Positions 9,363 through 17,672 are shown, counted from the first letter of the stretch. The stretch: 64,000 nt of DNA from BPIH01 sp042408535 (GCA_042408535.1 JBHORA010000146.1:14885-78884); one strand, 5' to 3'. The notes: generated from the letters alone by a model not told the origin. Numbers and translations: made by a program.

Positions 9363-10757
9363 ATGAGCGCCGACCCGGCCGTGAGCGACGTCTTCGCCTA
9401 CCTCGACGCGAGCCACGACGCGCGGCTCGCGTCGTACATCGAGTTCCTCCGGATCCCGAGCGTGTCGGCCCTCCCCGAGCATGCCCCGGACTGTCGGCGT
9501 GCCGCGGCCTGGCTCGCGGAGCAGCTCGCCGCGGCTGGTCTCGAGCACGTCGAGGTCGCCGAGACCGGTGGCCACCCCGTCGTCTACGCCGACTGGCTCC
9601 ACGCCCCGGGAGCCCCGACGGTCCTCGTCTACGGCCACTACGACGTCCAGCCGCCCGATCCCCTCGACGAGTGGGAGCGGGCCCCCTTCGAGCCGCTCGT
9701 CAAGGATCGCCGCATCCTGGCCCGGGGCGCGGCCGACGACAAGGGCCAGGTCCACCTCCACCTCGCCGCCGCCGAGGCGATCCTTCGGACCCGGAGCCGC
9801 TTCCCGGTGAACGTCCGCTACGTCTTCGAGGGCGAGGAGGAGGTGAGCTCGGTCCACCTCGATGCCTGGCTCGAGGCGAACCGGGAGCGGCTCGCCGCCG
9901 ACGTCGCCCTCATCTCCGACACGAGCTTCTTCGAAGGGAACCTGCCGGCGATCACGATCGCCCTCCGGGGGCTCATGTACGCCCAGATCGACGTCAGCGG
10001 ACCGACCATCGACCTCCACTCGGGCGTCCACGGCGGCGCTGTCGCGAACCCGGCGAACGCCCTGGCTGAGATCCTCGCCGCCCTCCGTGGCCCGGACGGC
10101 CGGGTCCGGATCCCCGGCTTCTACGACGACGTCGTCCCCCTGAGCGAGGCCGACCGGGCGGCCCTCGCCGAGCTCCCCTTCGACGAGGAGGCGTACCGCG
10201 TCTCCCTCGGAGTGCCGGCCCTCGTCGGGGAGGCCGGCTACACAACCCTCGAGCGGCGTGGTGCCCGACCGACCCTCGACGTGAACGGTCTCTGGGGCGG
10301 CTTCACCGGCGAGGGCCCGAAGACGATCATCCCAGCGACCGCCCACGCCAAGGTGAGCTGCCGCCTCGTCGCCGATCAGGATCCCGACGCCATCTTCGAG
10401 CGCTTCGCCGCCTTCGTGGCCGAGATCGCTCCCCCCGGTGTCCGGGTCGACGTCCGATTCCTCGGCGGTGGGCGCCCGATCCTCACCCCGATCGACCATC
10501 CAGCAACCCGGGCCGCGGCTCGAGCCATCGAGGCGACGTTCGGCCGCCGCCCCCTCTACATCCGGGAGGGTGGCTCGGTCCCCGTGGCGGCCTCCTTCGC
10601 TGGCCTTCTTGGCCTGCCGGTCGTCCTCCTCGGCTTCGCTCCGCCCGACGGGAACTTCCACGCCCCGAACGAGTGGATGGACCTCGAGAACTACGAGGGC
10701 GGGATCCGGACCATCGTCCGCTTCTTCGACGAGATCGCCGTCCGAGGCCTCGCCTGA
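9363..10757 (+). CDS. M20 family metallopeptidase (dipeptidase-like)
   Basis: Cytosolic two-metal aminoacyl-peptide hydrolase of family M20 (carnosinase/CPG2-like), 464 residues. Metal and catalytic motifs appear in order: VYGHYDVQPPDP (His ligand, catalytic Asp), GAADDKGQVH (bridging Asp), EGEEEVSS (catalytic Glu and Glu ligand), ISDTSF (Asp ligand) and HAPNEWMD (C-terminal His ligand). The lid region contains DLHSGVHGG, typical of dipeptidases that close over the substrate. Cleavage of short peptides is the safest reading. GGAGG is 4 bases upstream of the ATG. It is a single-gene unit after ftsH. Confidence 0.9.
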   Translation: MSADPAVSDVFAYLDASHDARLASYIEFLRIPSVSALPEHAPDCRRAAAWLAEQLAAAGLEHVEVAETGGHPVVYADWLHAPGAPTVLVYGHYDVQPPDPLDEWERAPFEPLVKDRRILARGAADDKGQVHLHLAAAEAILRTRSRFPVNVRYVFEGEEEVSSVHLDAWLEANRERLAADVALISDTSFFEGNLPAITIALRGLMYAQIDVSGPTIDLHSGVHGGAVANPANALAEILAALRGPDGRVRIPGFYDDVVPLSEADRAALAELPFDEEAYRVSLGVPALVGEAGYTTLERRGARPTLDVNGLWGGFTGEGPKTIIPATAHAKVSCRLVADQDPDAIFERFAAFVAEIAPPGVRVDVRFLGGGRPILTPIDHPATRAAARAIEATFGRRPLYIREGGSVPVAASFAGLLGLPVVLLGFAPPDGNFHAPNEWMDLENYEGGIRTIVRFFDEIAVRGLA

Positions 10758-10864
10758 CGCCCCCGGACTCCGAGGGCGGACGGCAGCCGAGCTCGATGCG
10801 GCGGGGCCGGAGCCTCCGGGTGAGTACTTTCGGGTCAGCGCGAATCGCTCGCGGGGGGACGACA

Positions 10865-10975
10865 ATGACCGCCACCGGCACGACCGTGGCGGTCCTGCCC
10901 GATCCAGCCCGCCTCCTCACCGGGGCCGGGCGGTGGTACCATCGCCTCTCGATGCCGGGGAGGATAAAAGGGTGA
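10865..10975 (+). CDS. Possible 36-codon upstream ORF coupled to the DnaB-like gene
   Basis: A short frame begins ATG 10865 after a GGGGGG run (10853-10858) and ends with a TGA that overlaps the GTG start of the next gene in a GTGA junction. Its peptide (MTATGTTVAVLPDPARLL...) resembles no family I know. The overlap is the same kind seen between real genes in this window, so it might be a translated leader. It could also be chance, because the next gene has its own strong ribosome site. Confidence 0.3.
   Translation: MTATGTTVAVLPDPARLLTGAGRWYHRLSMPGRIKG
10937..10942 (+). promoter_or_regulatory. -10-like element (TACCAT) before the DnaB-like gene
   Basis: TACCAT lies 29 bases before the GTG at 10972. 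If it is used, the short upstream ORF would not be transcribed from this promoter. No -35 seen. Confidence 0.35.
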
Positions 10976-12054
10976 GCACCGAGACCGTCGATCCGAACGC
11001 GACGTCCGCGACGCCGAGCTGGCGGCTGGACACCGACCATGGGAGCATGGTCCCGCGCTCAGCGCTCGATGTCCTCATCGACTTGAACGACCGCGTCGTC
11101 AGCGGCCGACTCGGGGAGTACCAACCGATCCCGCTCGGCTTCACGCCCCTCGACAAGACGATCGGCAGCGGGATCCGTCCCGGCGAGCTCCTCCTCATCG
11201 GCGGGGCCCAGGGGACGGGCAAAACGACGATGGCCCTCCAGATGGCCCGCAACGTCGCCTCTGGCGGCCAGGCGAACGTCCTCTACCTCTGCTTCGAGCA
11301 CGAGGAGCAGTACCTCCTCAACCGACTCGTGGCCATGGAGTCGGCTCTCGCCCACCTGCCCCACCGGACGGGGGCGATCAAGATCCAGGACGTCCGCAAG
11401 GAGATCCTCGGGACCTGGATGGCCGAGGGCGGTGGAGCGGCCCAGCTGGCGAGCAACCCGCGGCTCCGGCCCTCCCTCGACCGGATCGCCCGCTACGGCC
11501 AGAACCTCTTCCTCCTCCGCGGCTCCCAAACGGCGAGCACGATCGACAACATCCGCCGCCTCGTCCAGCAGCACCGGGCCCTGGCGGGCGATCGCCGGCT
11601 CCTCCTCGTCGTCGACTACCTCCAGAAGGTCCCCGTTATCCCCGAACCGCCGACGGAGACCGAGAAGGTGACCTTCGTCGTCAACGGCCTGAAGGACATC
11701 GCCCTCTCCGAGTCGGTCCCCGTCATCGCCATCGTCGCCGCCGACAAGGAGGGCCTGAAGGCATCTCGTCTCCGGAACCACCACCTGCGGGGCAGCTCGG
11801 CGATCAACTACGAGGCCGACATCATCCTCATCCTGAACGAGAAGTACCACATCGTTGCCAAGGTGAACATCGAGTTCAACCCGTACCAGGCGCAGCGGTT
11901 CCGGGATTGGATCGTCGTCTCGGTCGAGAAGAACCGGGGCGGGCAGGACAACGTCGACCTCGAGTACGAGAAGCACTTCGAGTACTCGTGCTTCGATCCA
12001 AACGGGCGGACGGTCCAGGAGAAGCTCATCGAGGAGCGGCTCTACAACGACTGA
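10972..12054 (+). CDS. DnaB-like RecA-fold ATPase lacking the DnaB N-terminal domain
   Basis: A 360-residue protein matching only the C-terminal helicase half of DnaB. GGAQGTGKT (77-85) is Walker A, LLLVVDYLQKV is Walker B and DnaB motif H3, and a later GSSAINYEADIILILN block fits motif H4. The primase-binding N-terminal domain of replicative DnaB (about 150 residues) is absent; residues 1-50 are a short unrelated leader. It may be a paralogue with another role (KaiC/RadA-like or repair) or a stand-alone helicase core. GGGGAGG (10957-10963) lies 8 bases before the GTG. Pyrophosphatase follows after 80 bases with its own promoter. Confidence 0.8.
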   Translation: MSTETVDPNATSATPSWRLDTDHGSMVPRSALDVLIDLNDRVVSGRLGEYQPIPLGFTPLDKTIGSGIRPGELLLIGGAQGTGKTTMALQMARNVASGGQANVLYLCFEHEEQYLLNRLVAMESALAHLPHRTGAIKIQDVRKEILGTWMAEGGGAAQLASNPRLRPSLDRIARYGQNLFLLRGSQTASTIDNIRRLVQQHRALAGDRRLLLVVDYLQKVPVIPEPPTETEKVTFVVNGLKDIALSESVPVIAIVAADKEGLKASRLRNHHLRGSSAINYEADIILILNEKYHIVAKVNIEFNPYQAQRFRDWIVVSVEKNRGGQDNVDLEYEKHFEYSCFDPNGRTVQEKLIEERLYND

Positions 12055-12122
12055 CGCCGTGGCCGCCGGAGACGAGCGCGATGCCCGGCGGCGAGCATCC
12101 CGCCGGCAGCGTGCGCCTCGCG

Positions 12123-12128
12123 TATGCT
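12123..12128 (+). promoter_or_regulatory. Leaderless -10 (TATGCT) of the pyrophosphatase gene
   Basis: TATGCT ends 6 bases before ATG 12135, so transcription should begin at or next to the A of the ATG. No Shine-Dalgarno is present. Confidence 0.55.
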
Positions 12129-12134
12129 CGTCCC

Positions 12135-12761
12135 ATGAGCGGAGAGCCCATGAGCGGAGAGCGCCGGGCAGCGTTCCCCGAGATCGTCGAGATCGTCGTC
12201 GAGATCCCCCGCGGCAGCCGGAACAAGTACGAGTTCGACGAGGCGGCGGGCGTCTTCCGGCTCGATCGGGTCCTCTCGTCGGCCGTCTACTACAACTTCG
12301 ACTACGGCTTCATCGAGGGGACCCGGGCTGAGGACGGCGACCACACCGACGCTCTCCTCATCATCGACGAGCCGACCTTCACCGGCTGCCGGGTCTGGGC
12401 CCGGCCGATCGGCGGTCTCGAAATGCGGGACGAGAACGGTCGCGACGTGAAGATCCTCTGCGTCGCCCTCGGCGACCCCCATCAGGCCCACATCGAGCGC
12501 CTCGATCAGGTGCGACCCCATCGCCTCGTCGAGATCGAGCACTTCTTCGAGACGTACAAGCTCCTCGAAGACAAGACGGTCGAGGTCCTCGGCTGGCGCG
12601 ACCGGGAAGCCGCCCTCGACGTCCTCCGGGCCGACCGTCGGGCCTGGGAGGCCGAGCAGGCCGCCGCAGCCCAGGCGCGACGACGGCGGGCTCGGGGTCC
12701 GAGCGATGAGCCCGAGTCGACGGGCGGTCCGAGCGAGGCCGAACGGCCGCCCCGAGGATGA
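12135..12761 (+). CDS. ppa: Inorganic pyrophosphatase (family I)
   Basis: Cytosolic Mg-dependent hydrolase of pyrophosphate, 208 residues. EIPRGSRNKYE, the VYYNFDYGFIEGT strand and RPIGGLEMRDENGRDVKIL are clear family I blocks, the last holding the Asp/Asp/Lys catalytic set. The metal signature reads DGDHTDALL where DGDP(I/L)D is usual: the aspartates are kept but Pro is replaced by His. A charged Ala/Arg/Glu tail of about 40 residues follows the domain. A second in-frame ATG lies at 12150, but the -10 at 12123 favours 12135. The stop overlaps the thpR start (ATGA). Confidence 0.9.
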   Translation: MSGEPMSGERRAAFPEIVEIVVEIPRGSRNKYEFDEAAGVFRLDRVLSSAVYYNFDYGFIEGTRAEDGDHTDALLIIDEPTFTGCRVWARPIGGLEMRDENGRDVKILCVALGDPHQAHIERLDQVRPHRLVEIEHFFETYKLLEDKTVEVLGWRDREAALDVLRADRRAWEAEQAAAAQARRRRARGPSDEPESTGGPSEAERPPRG

Positions 12762-13387
12762 TTGGCCCGCCCGCTCCGGCGGACCGGGGAAGCACCCTCC
12801 GGACGTTCATCGCCGCCGAGGTCCCCGACGCCGCTCGGGCGGCCATCCTCGCTTTCCTCGAGGCCGTCGTACGGACGACCGCGCCGGGGGCCATCCGCTG
12901 GGTCCGCCCGGCGGGTCTGCACCTCACCCTCCGCTTCCTCGGTCAGACGCCACGGGGACGGCTCGCGGCCGTCGGCGCCGTCATGCGGGCGACGGCGAGC
13001 CGGCACCGACCCTTCGCCGTGGAGATCGGCGGCGGCGGCGCCTTCCCGACCCTCCGGCGGCCACGGGTCCTCTGGCTCGGGGTCCGGGCCGGTTCGAGCG
13101 ACCTTGCCGCCCTCGCCGCCGATCTCGAGCGGGGACTCGAGCCGCTCGGCTGGCCACCGGAAGGGCGGCCCTACGCAGCCCACCTCACCCTCGCTCGAGC
13201 CGAGCCGGGTCCCGTCGCCGCCGAGACGGCAGCCCGCCTCGTGGAAGCGGCGGGCGATCTCCGGCTCCGATGGCAGGTCGAGGAACTCGTCCTCTTCGAG
13301 AGCCTCCTCGGCCGGGGTGGAGCCCGCTACGTGCCCCTCGAGCGGGTGCCGCTCGGGTCCCTCGACGCGTCGCCCGGCGGGACCTGA
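12758..13387 (+). CDS. thpR: RNA 2',3'-cyclic phosphodiesterase (2H family)
   Basis: Small 2H phosphoesterase, 209 residues, that hydrolyses RNA 2',3'-cyclic phosphate ends in vitro; the family is also called 2'-5' RNA ligase. Both HxTx motifs are present: HLTLRFLG (His55) and a second HLTLAR about 120 residues later. The opening RTFIAAEVPD is typical of ThpR. The start overlaps the ppa stop in ATGA, so translation is probably coupled. The physiological substrate is unknown. Confidence 0.88.
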   Translation: MIGPPAPADRGSTLRTFIAAEVPDAARAAILAFLEAVVRTTAPGAIRWVRPAGLHLTLRFLGQTPRGRLAAVGAVMRATASRHRPFAVEIGGGGAFPTLRRPRVLWLGVRAGSSDLAALAADLERGLEPLGWPPEGRPYAAHLTLARAEPGPVAAETAARLVEAAGDLRLRWQVEELVLFESLLGRGGARYVPLERVPLGSLDASPGGT

Positions 13388-13620
13388 GGCGGGCCTCGGC
13401 GACGCCGGACCCTGGCCCCGTCGACGGCGCCCCTCACTCCTCGGGTGGGCGCCTGGCGGGCTGCGACCAGGGTCGTGGCGGCAGCGGTCCGGCAGGCCCG
13501 GCAGCGGTTGCGCGGAGACGGTCCGACGGTGTACGGTCGGCGGCGGCGCCCCTGGCCCGGTTCCCGAGGGCGGGGCCGCCGCATCGAGTCAGCCCGACTC
13601 GTTCCTGTCCCGGAGAGTTG

Positions 13621-13637
13621 CCGGGTCGTCGACCCGG
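13621..13637 (+). promoter_or_regulatory. Hairpin CCGGGTC-N3-GACCCGG upstream of trpB2
   Basis: A perfect 7-bp inverted repeat with a 3-base loop lies 12 bases before the trpB2 Shine-Dalgarno (GGAGG, 13650-13654). The same arms recur before aspS at 41282-41298. It could be a leader hairpin or an operator. The rest of the 273-base gap (13388-13660) shows nothing recognisable. Confidence 0.4.
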
Positions 13638-13660
13638 ACCCGTCGTGGTGGAGGAAGCAG

Positions 13661-15031
13661 ATGGCCGACGAGCATGGCCGCACGAAGTTCGTTCTCGACG
13701 AGCGCCACATCCCGCGAGCCTGGTACAACATCGTGCCCGACCTTCCCGTGGCGCCGCCGCCGGTCCTCCACCCCGGCACCGGCGCGCCCATCGGCCCCGA
13801 CGACCTGGCACCCCTCTTTCCGATGTCCCTCATCGGCCAGGAGGTGAGTACCGAGCGGGAGATCGAAATCCCCGAGCCGGTTCGGGAGGCCTATGCCCTC
13901 TACCGCCCGACGCCCCTCTTCCGGGCCCGGCGCCTCGAGCGCGCCCTCGACACCCCCGCCCACATCTACTACAAGTACGAGGGGGTCAGCCCGGTCGGCA
14001 GCCACAAGCCGAACACCGCCCTCGCCCAGGCCTTCTTCAACAAGGAGGAGGGCGTCCGGCGGCTCGCCACCGAAACCGGGGCCGGGCAGTGGGGGAGCGC
14101 CCTTGCCTTCGCCGGGGCCGTCTTCGGCCTCGAGGTCAAGGTCTACATGGTCCGGGTGAGCTACGACCAGAAGCCCTACCGCCGGATCCTCATGGAAACG
14201 TACGGTGCCGAGGTCGTGGCCAGCCCGAGCCCGACGACCGAGTACGGCCGCCGGGTCCTCGCCGCGACACCGGACAGCCCGGGCTCCCTCGGAATCGCCA
14301 TCAGCGAGGCCGTCGAGGACGCAGCGACCCGCGACGACACGAAGTATGCCCTCGGCTCGGTGCTCAACCACGTCCTCCTCCACCAGACGGTCATCGGCCA
14401 GGAAGCCATCGAGCAGATGGCGCTGGCCGGCGAGGAGCCGGACGTCATCATCGGTTGCACCGGCGGTGGCTCGAACTTCGCCGGTCTCACCTTCCCCTTC
14501 ATCGGCCGGATGCTCCGCGGCGAGGCGACGTATCGGGTCATCGCCTGCGAACCCGAGGCGGCGCCGTCCCTCACCCGGGGCGTCTACACCTACGACTTCG
14601 GCGACACGGGCCACCTGACGCCCCTCGTCAAGATGCACACCTTGGGCTCGAACTTCATCCCCGAGCCGATCCACGCCGGCGGGCTCCGTTACCACGGGAT
14701 GGCGCCGCTCGTGTCACTCCTCAAGGAGCAGGGCCTCATCGAGGCTCGGAGCGTTCACCAGCGGGCCTGTTTCGAGGCTGGAGTCCGCTTCGCCCGGGCC
14801 GAGGGGGTCCTGCCGGCCCCGGAACCCACCCACGCCATCAAGGTCGCCATCGACGAGGCCCTCGCCGCCCGAGAGGCCGGCGAGGCGCGGGTCATCCTCT
14901 TCAACCTCTGCGGGCACGGCCACTTCGACCTGGCAGCCTACGAGCGGTACCTGGCCGGGACCCTCGAAGACTACGAGTACCCGGCCGAGAAGGTGGCCGA
15001 GGCCCTCGCCGCCCTGCCGAAGGTCTCCTAG
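13661..15031 (+). CDS. trpB: Tryptophan synthase beta-like protein, TrpB2 type
   Basis: PLP enzyme joining indole and serine to tryptophan, 456 residues, longer than TrpB1 (~400) and matching the TrpB2 subfamily. The PLP lysine is Lys116 in VGSHKPNTAL; GCTGGGSNFAG binds the cofactor phosphate. The extended N-terminal region (AWYNIVPDLP) is typical of TrpB2, which often works without TrpA; no trpA is adjacent. GGAGG lies 6 bases before ATG 13661. The frame stays open upstream to 13445 with two Trp codons just before the ATG, but the ribosome site fixes the start. Indole salvage is a possible role. Confidence 0.9.
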   Translation: MADEHGRTKFVLDERHIPRAWYNIVPDLPVAPPPVLHPGTGAPIGPDDLAPLFPMSLIGQEVSTEREIEIPEPVREAYALYRPTPLFRARRLERALDTPAHIYYKYEGVSPVGSHKPNTALAQAFFNKEEGVRRLATETGAGQWGSALAFAGAVFGLEVKVYMVRVSYDQKPYRRILMETYGAEVVASPSPTTEYGRRVLAATPDSPGSLGIAISEAVEDAATRDDTKYALGSVLNHVLLHQTVIGQEAIEQMALAGEEPDVIIGCTGGGSNFAGLTFPFIGRMLRGEATYRVIACEPEAAPSLTRGVYTYDFGDTGHLTPLVKMHTLGSNFIPEPIHAGGLRYHGMAPLVSLLKEQGLIEARSVHQRACFEAGVRFARAEGVLPAPEPTHAIKVAIDEALAAREAGEARVILFNLCGHGHFDLAAYERYLAGTLEDYEYPAEKVAEALAALPKVS

Positions 15032-15210
15032 GCGACCGTCGGCCTCGGCTGCATCGCCTGGGCGAGGGTCGCGGCCACGAGCGCGGTGCGCCCGACGGTC
15101 TGCCAGGCGACCGTCGGCCTCCGGCGGCGTTCCGCGGGATCCGGGCCACCGTCGCGAGCAGGGGCCCCTTCTGGCACGGCGTTCGCGGCCGCCTGGAGAC
15201 GGGCGCGCGA

Positions 15211-15266
15211 GGACCCGCACGGGGAGGGGAGGGGATGCGGGTCCTGCGCGCGACGCGAAGCGTCGC
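15211..15266 (+). other. Intergenic double hairpin with G-quadruplex motif
   Basis: The 456-base gap between trpB2 and the zinc-ribbon gene holds strong structure. GGACCCGCA (15211-15219) pairs with TGCGGGTCC (15236-15244) around a loop of three GGGG runs (15221-15234) that, with GGG at 15239-15241, fits a G-quadruplex. A second perfect stem, GCGACGC-GAA-GCGTCGC, spans 15250-15266. It could be a terminator of trpB2 or a structured RNA. Nothing else in the gap is recognised apart from a GGCGACCGTCGGCCT direct repeat (15031-15045, 15106-15120). Confidence 0.4.
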
Positions 15267-15410
15267 AGGCCAGGCCGCCCCGGTGGGGGGTGACGGGGCG
15301 ATCTGGCGGCGACCACCTGCCCGAGTGGCCGCCCGGTCGCCTGACGGCGAACCGGGCACCATCCTGCTCGAGCGAAGCCGGGCCCCGCATCAGCCATTTG
15401 CAGTATGTTC

Positions 15411-15426
15411 GGGGCCGAATGGCCCC
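15411..15426 (+). other. Hairpin GGGGCC-GAAT-GGCCCC
   Basis: A 6-bp GC stem with a GAAT loop, just after a TATGTT hexamer (15404-15409) and 61 bases before the zinc-ribbon gene. Function unknown. Confidence 0.25.
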
Positions 15427-15475
15427 CGGCCGGTGAGGGTGGCCAGCGGCGGGGGCGGCACCCAGAACCGGGCGC

Positions 15476-15481
15476 TACGAT
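15476..15481 (+). promoter_or_regulatory. Leaderless -10 (TACGAT) of the zinc-ribbon gene
   Basis: TACGAT ends 6 bases before ATG 15488, the same spacing as at ppa. No Shine-Dalgarno present. Confidence 0.5.
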
Positions 15482-15487
15482 GACTCC

Positions 15488-15778
15488 ATGCCCCGTCTCG
15501 CCTGCTGGACGTGCGGTCGCACCGTCTACACGGTCAGCCCGATCGAAGCCCTCTTCGCCGAGGAACGGCGCTGCCCGCGCTGCGGTGCCCTCATGAACCC
15601 GGAGCGCCGGGAGGGAGAGCGGCGCCAGGCGAGCCGTCGCCAGAACCCGCCCGACGACCCGGGGCCGCCCGATGGCATCGAGCGACGGGTCGCCGATCGT
15701 CGGGTCGCCCAGCGACGGTCAGCCGGGCAGCCCGCGCTCCGGCCGCGCCGGCGGGCGGGGGACGGTTGGGTCGATTGA
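15488..15778 (+). CDS. Small zinc-ribbon protein with arginine-rich tail
   Basis: A 96-residue protein of unknown function. CWTC near residue 6 and CPRC near residue 34 form a C2-C2 zinc ribbon. The rest is disordered and basic, with repeated ERR/DRR motifs (ERREGERRQASRR; IERRVADRRVAQRRS), which suggests nucleic-acid or ribosome contact. Composition and the -10 at 15476-15481 support a real gene. It lies alone, tail to tail with the LuxR-type regulator. No family assignment is made. Confidence 0.7.
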   Translation: MPRLACWTCGRTVYTVSPIEALFAEERRCPRCGALMNPERREGERRQASRRQNPPDDPGPPDGIERRVADRRVAQRRSAGQPALRPRRRAGDGWVD

Positions 15779-15920
15779 GGGGGTGGCGTTCGCCGCTCCT
15801 CGTCCGGTCCGTGTCCCGGGAGGTGGCGCCTTCGGAGGAGCTGCGACCGGCCGCGGTCGCGGAGCGAGGCTGGCCCTCGATCGGCGGCTCCGACCGCGCC
15901 TCGGGGCGCGTCGTTCCGGG

Positions 15921-16598
15921 TCAGTCCTCCCGAGGCAGCTCGATGAGCCGGTGCCGGAGGGCGAAGGCGACCGCCTCGAGCTTCGAGTGGACGTGGAGCT
16001 TGCCCATGATGTTCTGGACGTGGGTCCGGAGCGTGTTCGGGGCGATGAGAAGCCGGTCGCAGATCTCGCGGCTGGATTGGCCCTGGGCGAGGGCCCGGAG
16101 GACCTCGAACTCGCGGGGGGTGAGCGGCTCGATCGGCGGCCGCTCCGCGCTCTGTTCGCGGGCGATGGCGACACGCCGGGCGATGTCGAGGATGACGGCT
16201 CGCGGCAGGAGGGTGTCGCCGGCGAAGGCGGCCCGGACGGCACCGACGACCTCGTCGACCGCCCGGTCCTTCGTCAGGTAGCCGTCGGCGCCGGCCTGGA
16301 TCGACTCGAGGATCGTCTCGTCGTCGGCGAGCGCAGTGAGCATGACGACGCGGGCCGTCGGGTGACGGAGCTTCAGGGCGCGCGTCGCCTCGGCGCCCGT
16401 TCCGTCAGGCAGCCGGTAGTCCATGAGGACGACGTCGACGGGCTGCCGAGTCGCCGATCGGGCCTCGGCCACCGAGGCGGCGACGCCGACGACTTCGATG
16501 TCGGGCTCGCGCGCCAGGATCCGGGACAAGGCACCGGTGAGGAGCTGGTGGTCGTCGACGAGGAGGACCCGGATCCGACGAGCGGTGGCTGCGGCCAC
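15921..16598 (-). CDS. NarL/LuxR-type response regulator
   Basis: DNA-binding two-component regulator, 225 residues. The receiver domain (about 9-125) has the acidic pair Asp15-Asp16, phosphoacceptor Asp60 in VVLMDYRLPD and Lys110 in YLTKD. The C-terminal helix-turn-helix starts LTPREFEVLRALAQGQS and carries NTLRTHVQNIMGKL, typical of the LuxR/NarL class. No histidine kinase is adjacent, so its partner is elsewhere. The GTG start at 16598 has GGAGGG (16605-16610) 6 bases upstream. It is divergent from the prephenate dehydrogenase gene. Confidence 0.92.
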   Translation of the reverse strand: MAAATARRIRVLLVDDHQLLTGALSRILAREPDIEVVGVAASVAEARSATRQPVDVVLMDYRLPDGTGAEATRALKLRHPTARVVMLTALADDETILESIQAGADGYLTKDRAVDEVVGAVRAAFAGDTLLPRAVILDIARRVAIAREQSAERPPIEPLTPREFEVLRALAQGQSSREICDRLLIAPNTLRTHVQNIMGKLHVHSKLEAVAFALRHRLIELPRED

Positions 16599-16662
16599 TG
16601 GGCACCCTCCGATGTGCGGACCGCGCCGTCGGCGACATCCCCGGTCCGACGACGCTTGGGCG

Positions 16663-16668
16663 ATTGTA
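16663..16668 (-). promoter_or_regulatory. -10 (TACAAT) of the response-regulator gene
   Basis: On the minus strand TACAAT lies 64 bases before the GTG, leaving a leader with a good ribosome site, unlike the leaderless divergent gene on the other strand. Confidence 0.4.
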
Positions 16669-16730
16669 CCGGAGGGACCGGCCTCGGACGCTTGGAGCGC
16701 TCGAGTGCCACTCCGGTGGGCGCGGGCCCC

Positions 16731-16736
16731 GATAAT
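16731..16736 (+). promoter_or_regulatory. Leaderless -10 (GATAAT) of the prephenate dehydrogenase gene
   Basis: GATAAT ends 6 bases before ATG 16743 with no ribosome site between. No -35 seen. Confidence 0.5.
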
Positions 16737-16742
16737 GGGATC

Positions 16743-17672
16743 ATGCGGCTCGCCCTCCTCGGCCTCGGTCTCATCGGCGGCTCGGTCGTTCGCGCCCTCC
16801 GGCGGTCGAGAGCTGCGGAGTCGGATGGGTTCTGGTCGTCGGATCTCCAGATTGCGGCCTGGAGCCCGAGCGGCAACGGTCCGCGGCGGGCTGCCGGCGA
16901 GGGCATCGTCGACCTCGCCGCGGGAACGGTCGAGGCGGCCCTCGCGGGGGCCGACCTCGTCCTCCTCGCCGGTCCGCCAACGAGCGTCCTCGAGTGGCTG
17001 AGCGCCTTCGGCGGTCCCCTCCGCGAACGCCTGCCCGAGGGAGTGGTCCTGACCGACGTGGCGAGCACGAAGGCGGCGATCGTCGAGCGGGCCGACGCTC
17101 TCGGTCTGCCGTTCGTCGGGGGTCATCCGATGGCCGGGCGGGAGACGAGCGGTTACGCGGCGGCCCGGTCCGATCTCTTCGAGGGCCGACCGTGGGTCGT
17201 GGTTCCCGGCGCCGCTGCCGAGGATCGGGCGGTCGAGCTCGTCGAGGGCCTCGCCAGGGCCGTCGGCGCGGTTCCGCTCCGGATGACGAGCGTCGACCAT
17301 GACCGCGCCGTGGCGGCCATCAGCCACCTTCCGCTCGTGGCGAGCGTCGCCCTTGTCGAGGCTGTCCTCGGCCGGCCGGGCGAGCCACCACCCGAGGAGG
17401 TGGAGGCCGCCCTTCGTCTCGCCGCGACCGGCTGGCGGGACGCCACCCGGCTCGCCCGGGGCGAACCGGTGATGGGGGCGGGGATCTTGGTTACGAACCG
17501 AGCCGCCGTCGCCGATCGACTCCGGCGGCTTCGGCTCGTCCTCGACGACTGGATCGCGGGTCTCGCCGATGGCGGGCTCGACGAAGCGGGTCTCCGCGAC
17601 CGGCTCGCGGCCGCCCGGGCCCGCCTCGAGGCCGCGAGCGGGGCCCACGCCCGAGCAGACGGGGATCGATGA
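16743..17672 (+). CDS. tyrA: Prephenate dehydrogenase
   Basis: NAD(P)-dependent oxidative decarboxylation of prephenate (or arogenate) in tyrosine synthesis; 309 residues. The N-terminal Rossmann motif is GLGLIGGS (residues 7-14). Conserved TDVASTKAAI and GGHPMAGRETSGY, with the catalytic His in the latter, identify the family; SVDHDRAVAAISHLP is the usual helical-domain block. There is no ACT or chorismate mutase fusion. Relative to short homologues there is a small insertion around residues 20-45. The stop overlaps the NUDIX-like gene start (ATGA). Confidence 0.9.
   Translation: MRLALLGLGLIGGSVVRALRRSRAAESDGFWSSDLQIAAWSPSGNGPRRAAGEGIVDLAAGTVEAALAGADLVLLAGPPTSVLEWLSAFGGPLRERLPEGVVLTDVASTKAAIVERADALGLPFVGGHPMAGRETSGYAAARSDLFEGRPWVVVPGAAAEDRAVELVEGLARAVGAVPLRMTSVDHDRAVAAISHLPLVASVALVEAVLGRPGEPPPEEVEAALRLAATGWRDATRLARGEPVMGAGILVTNRAAVADRLRRLRLVLDDWIAGLADGGLDEAGLRDRLAAARARLEAASGAHARADGDR

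Noticed and set aside
13388..13660. T-box or tryptophan leader-peptide attenuator before trpB2 (two Trp codons near the start)
   Set aside because: No T-box consensus, no separate start-stop leader ORF and no terminator with T-tract; the Trp codons are in the same frame as trpB2 upstream of its ribosome site.
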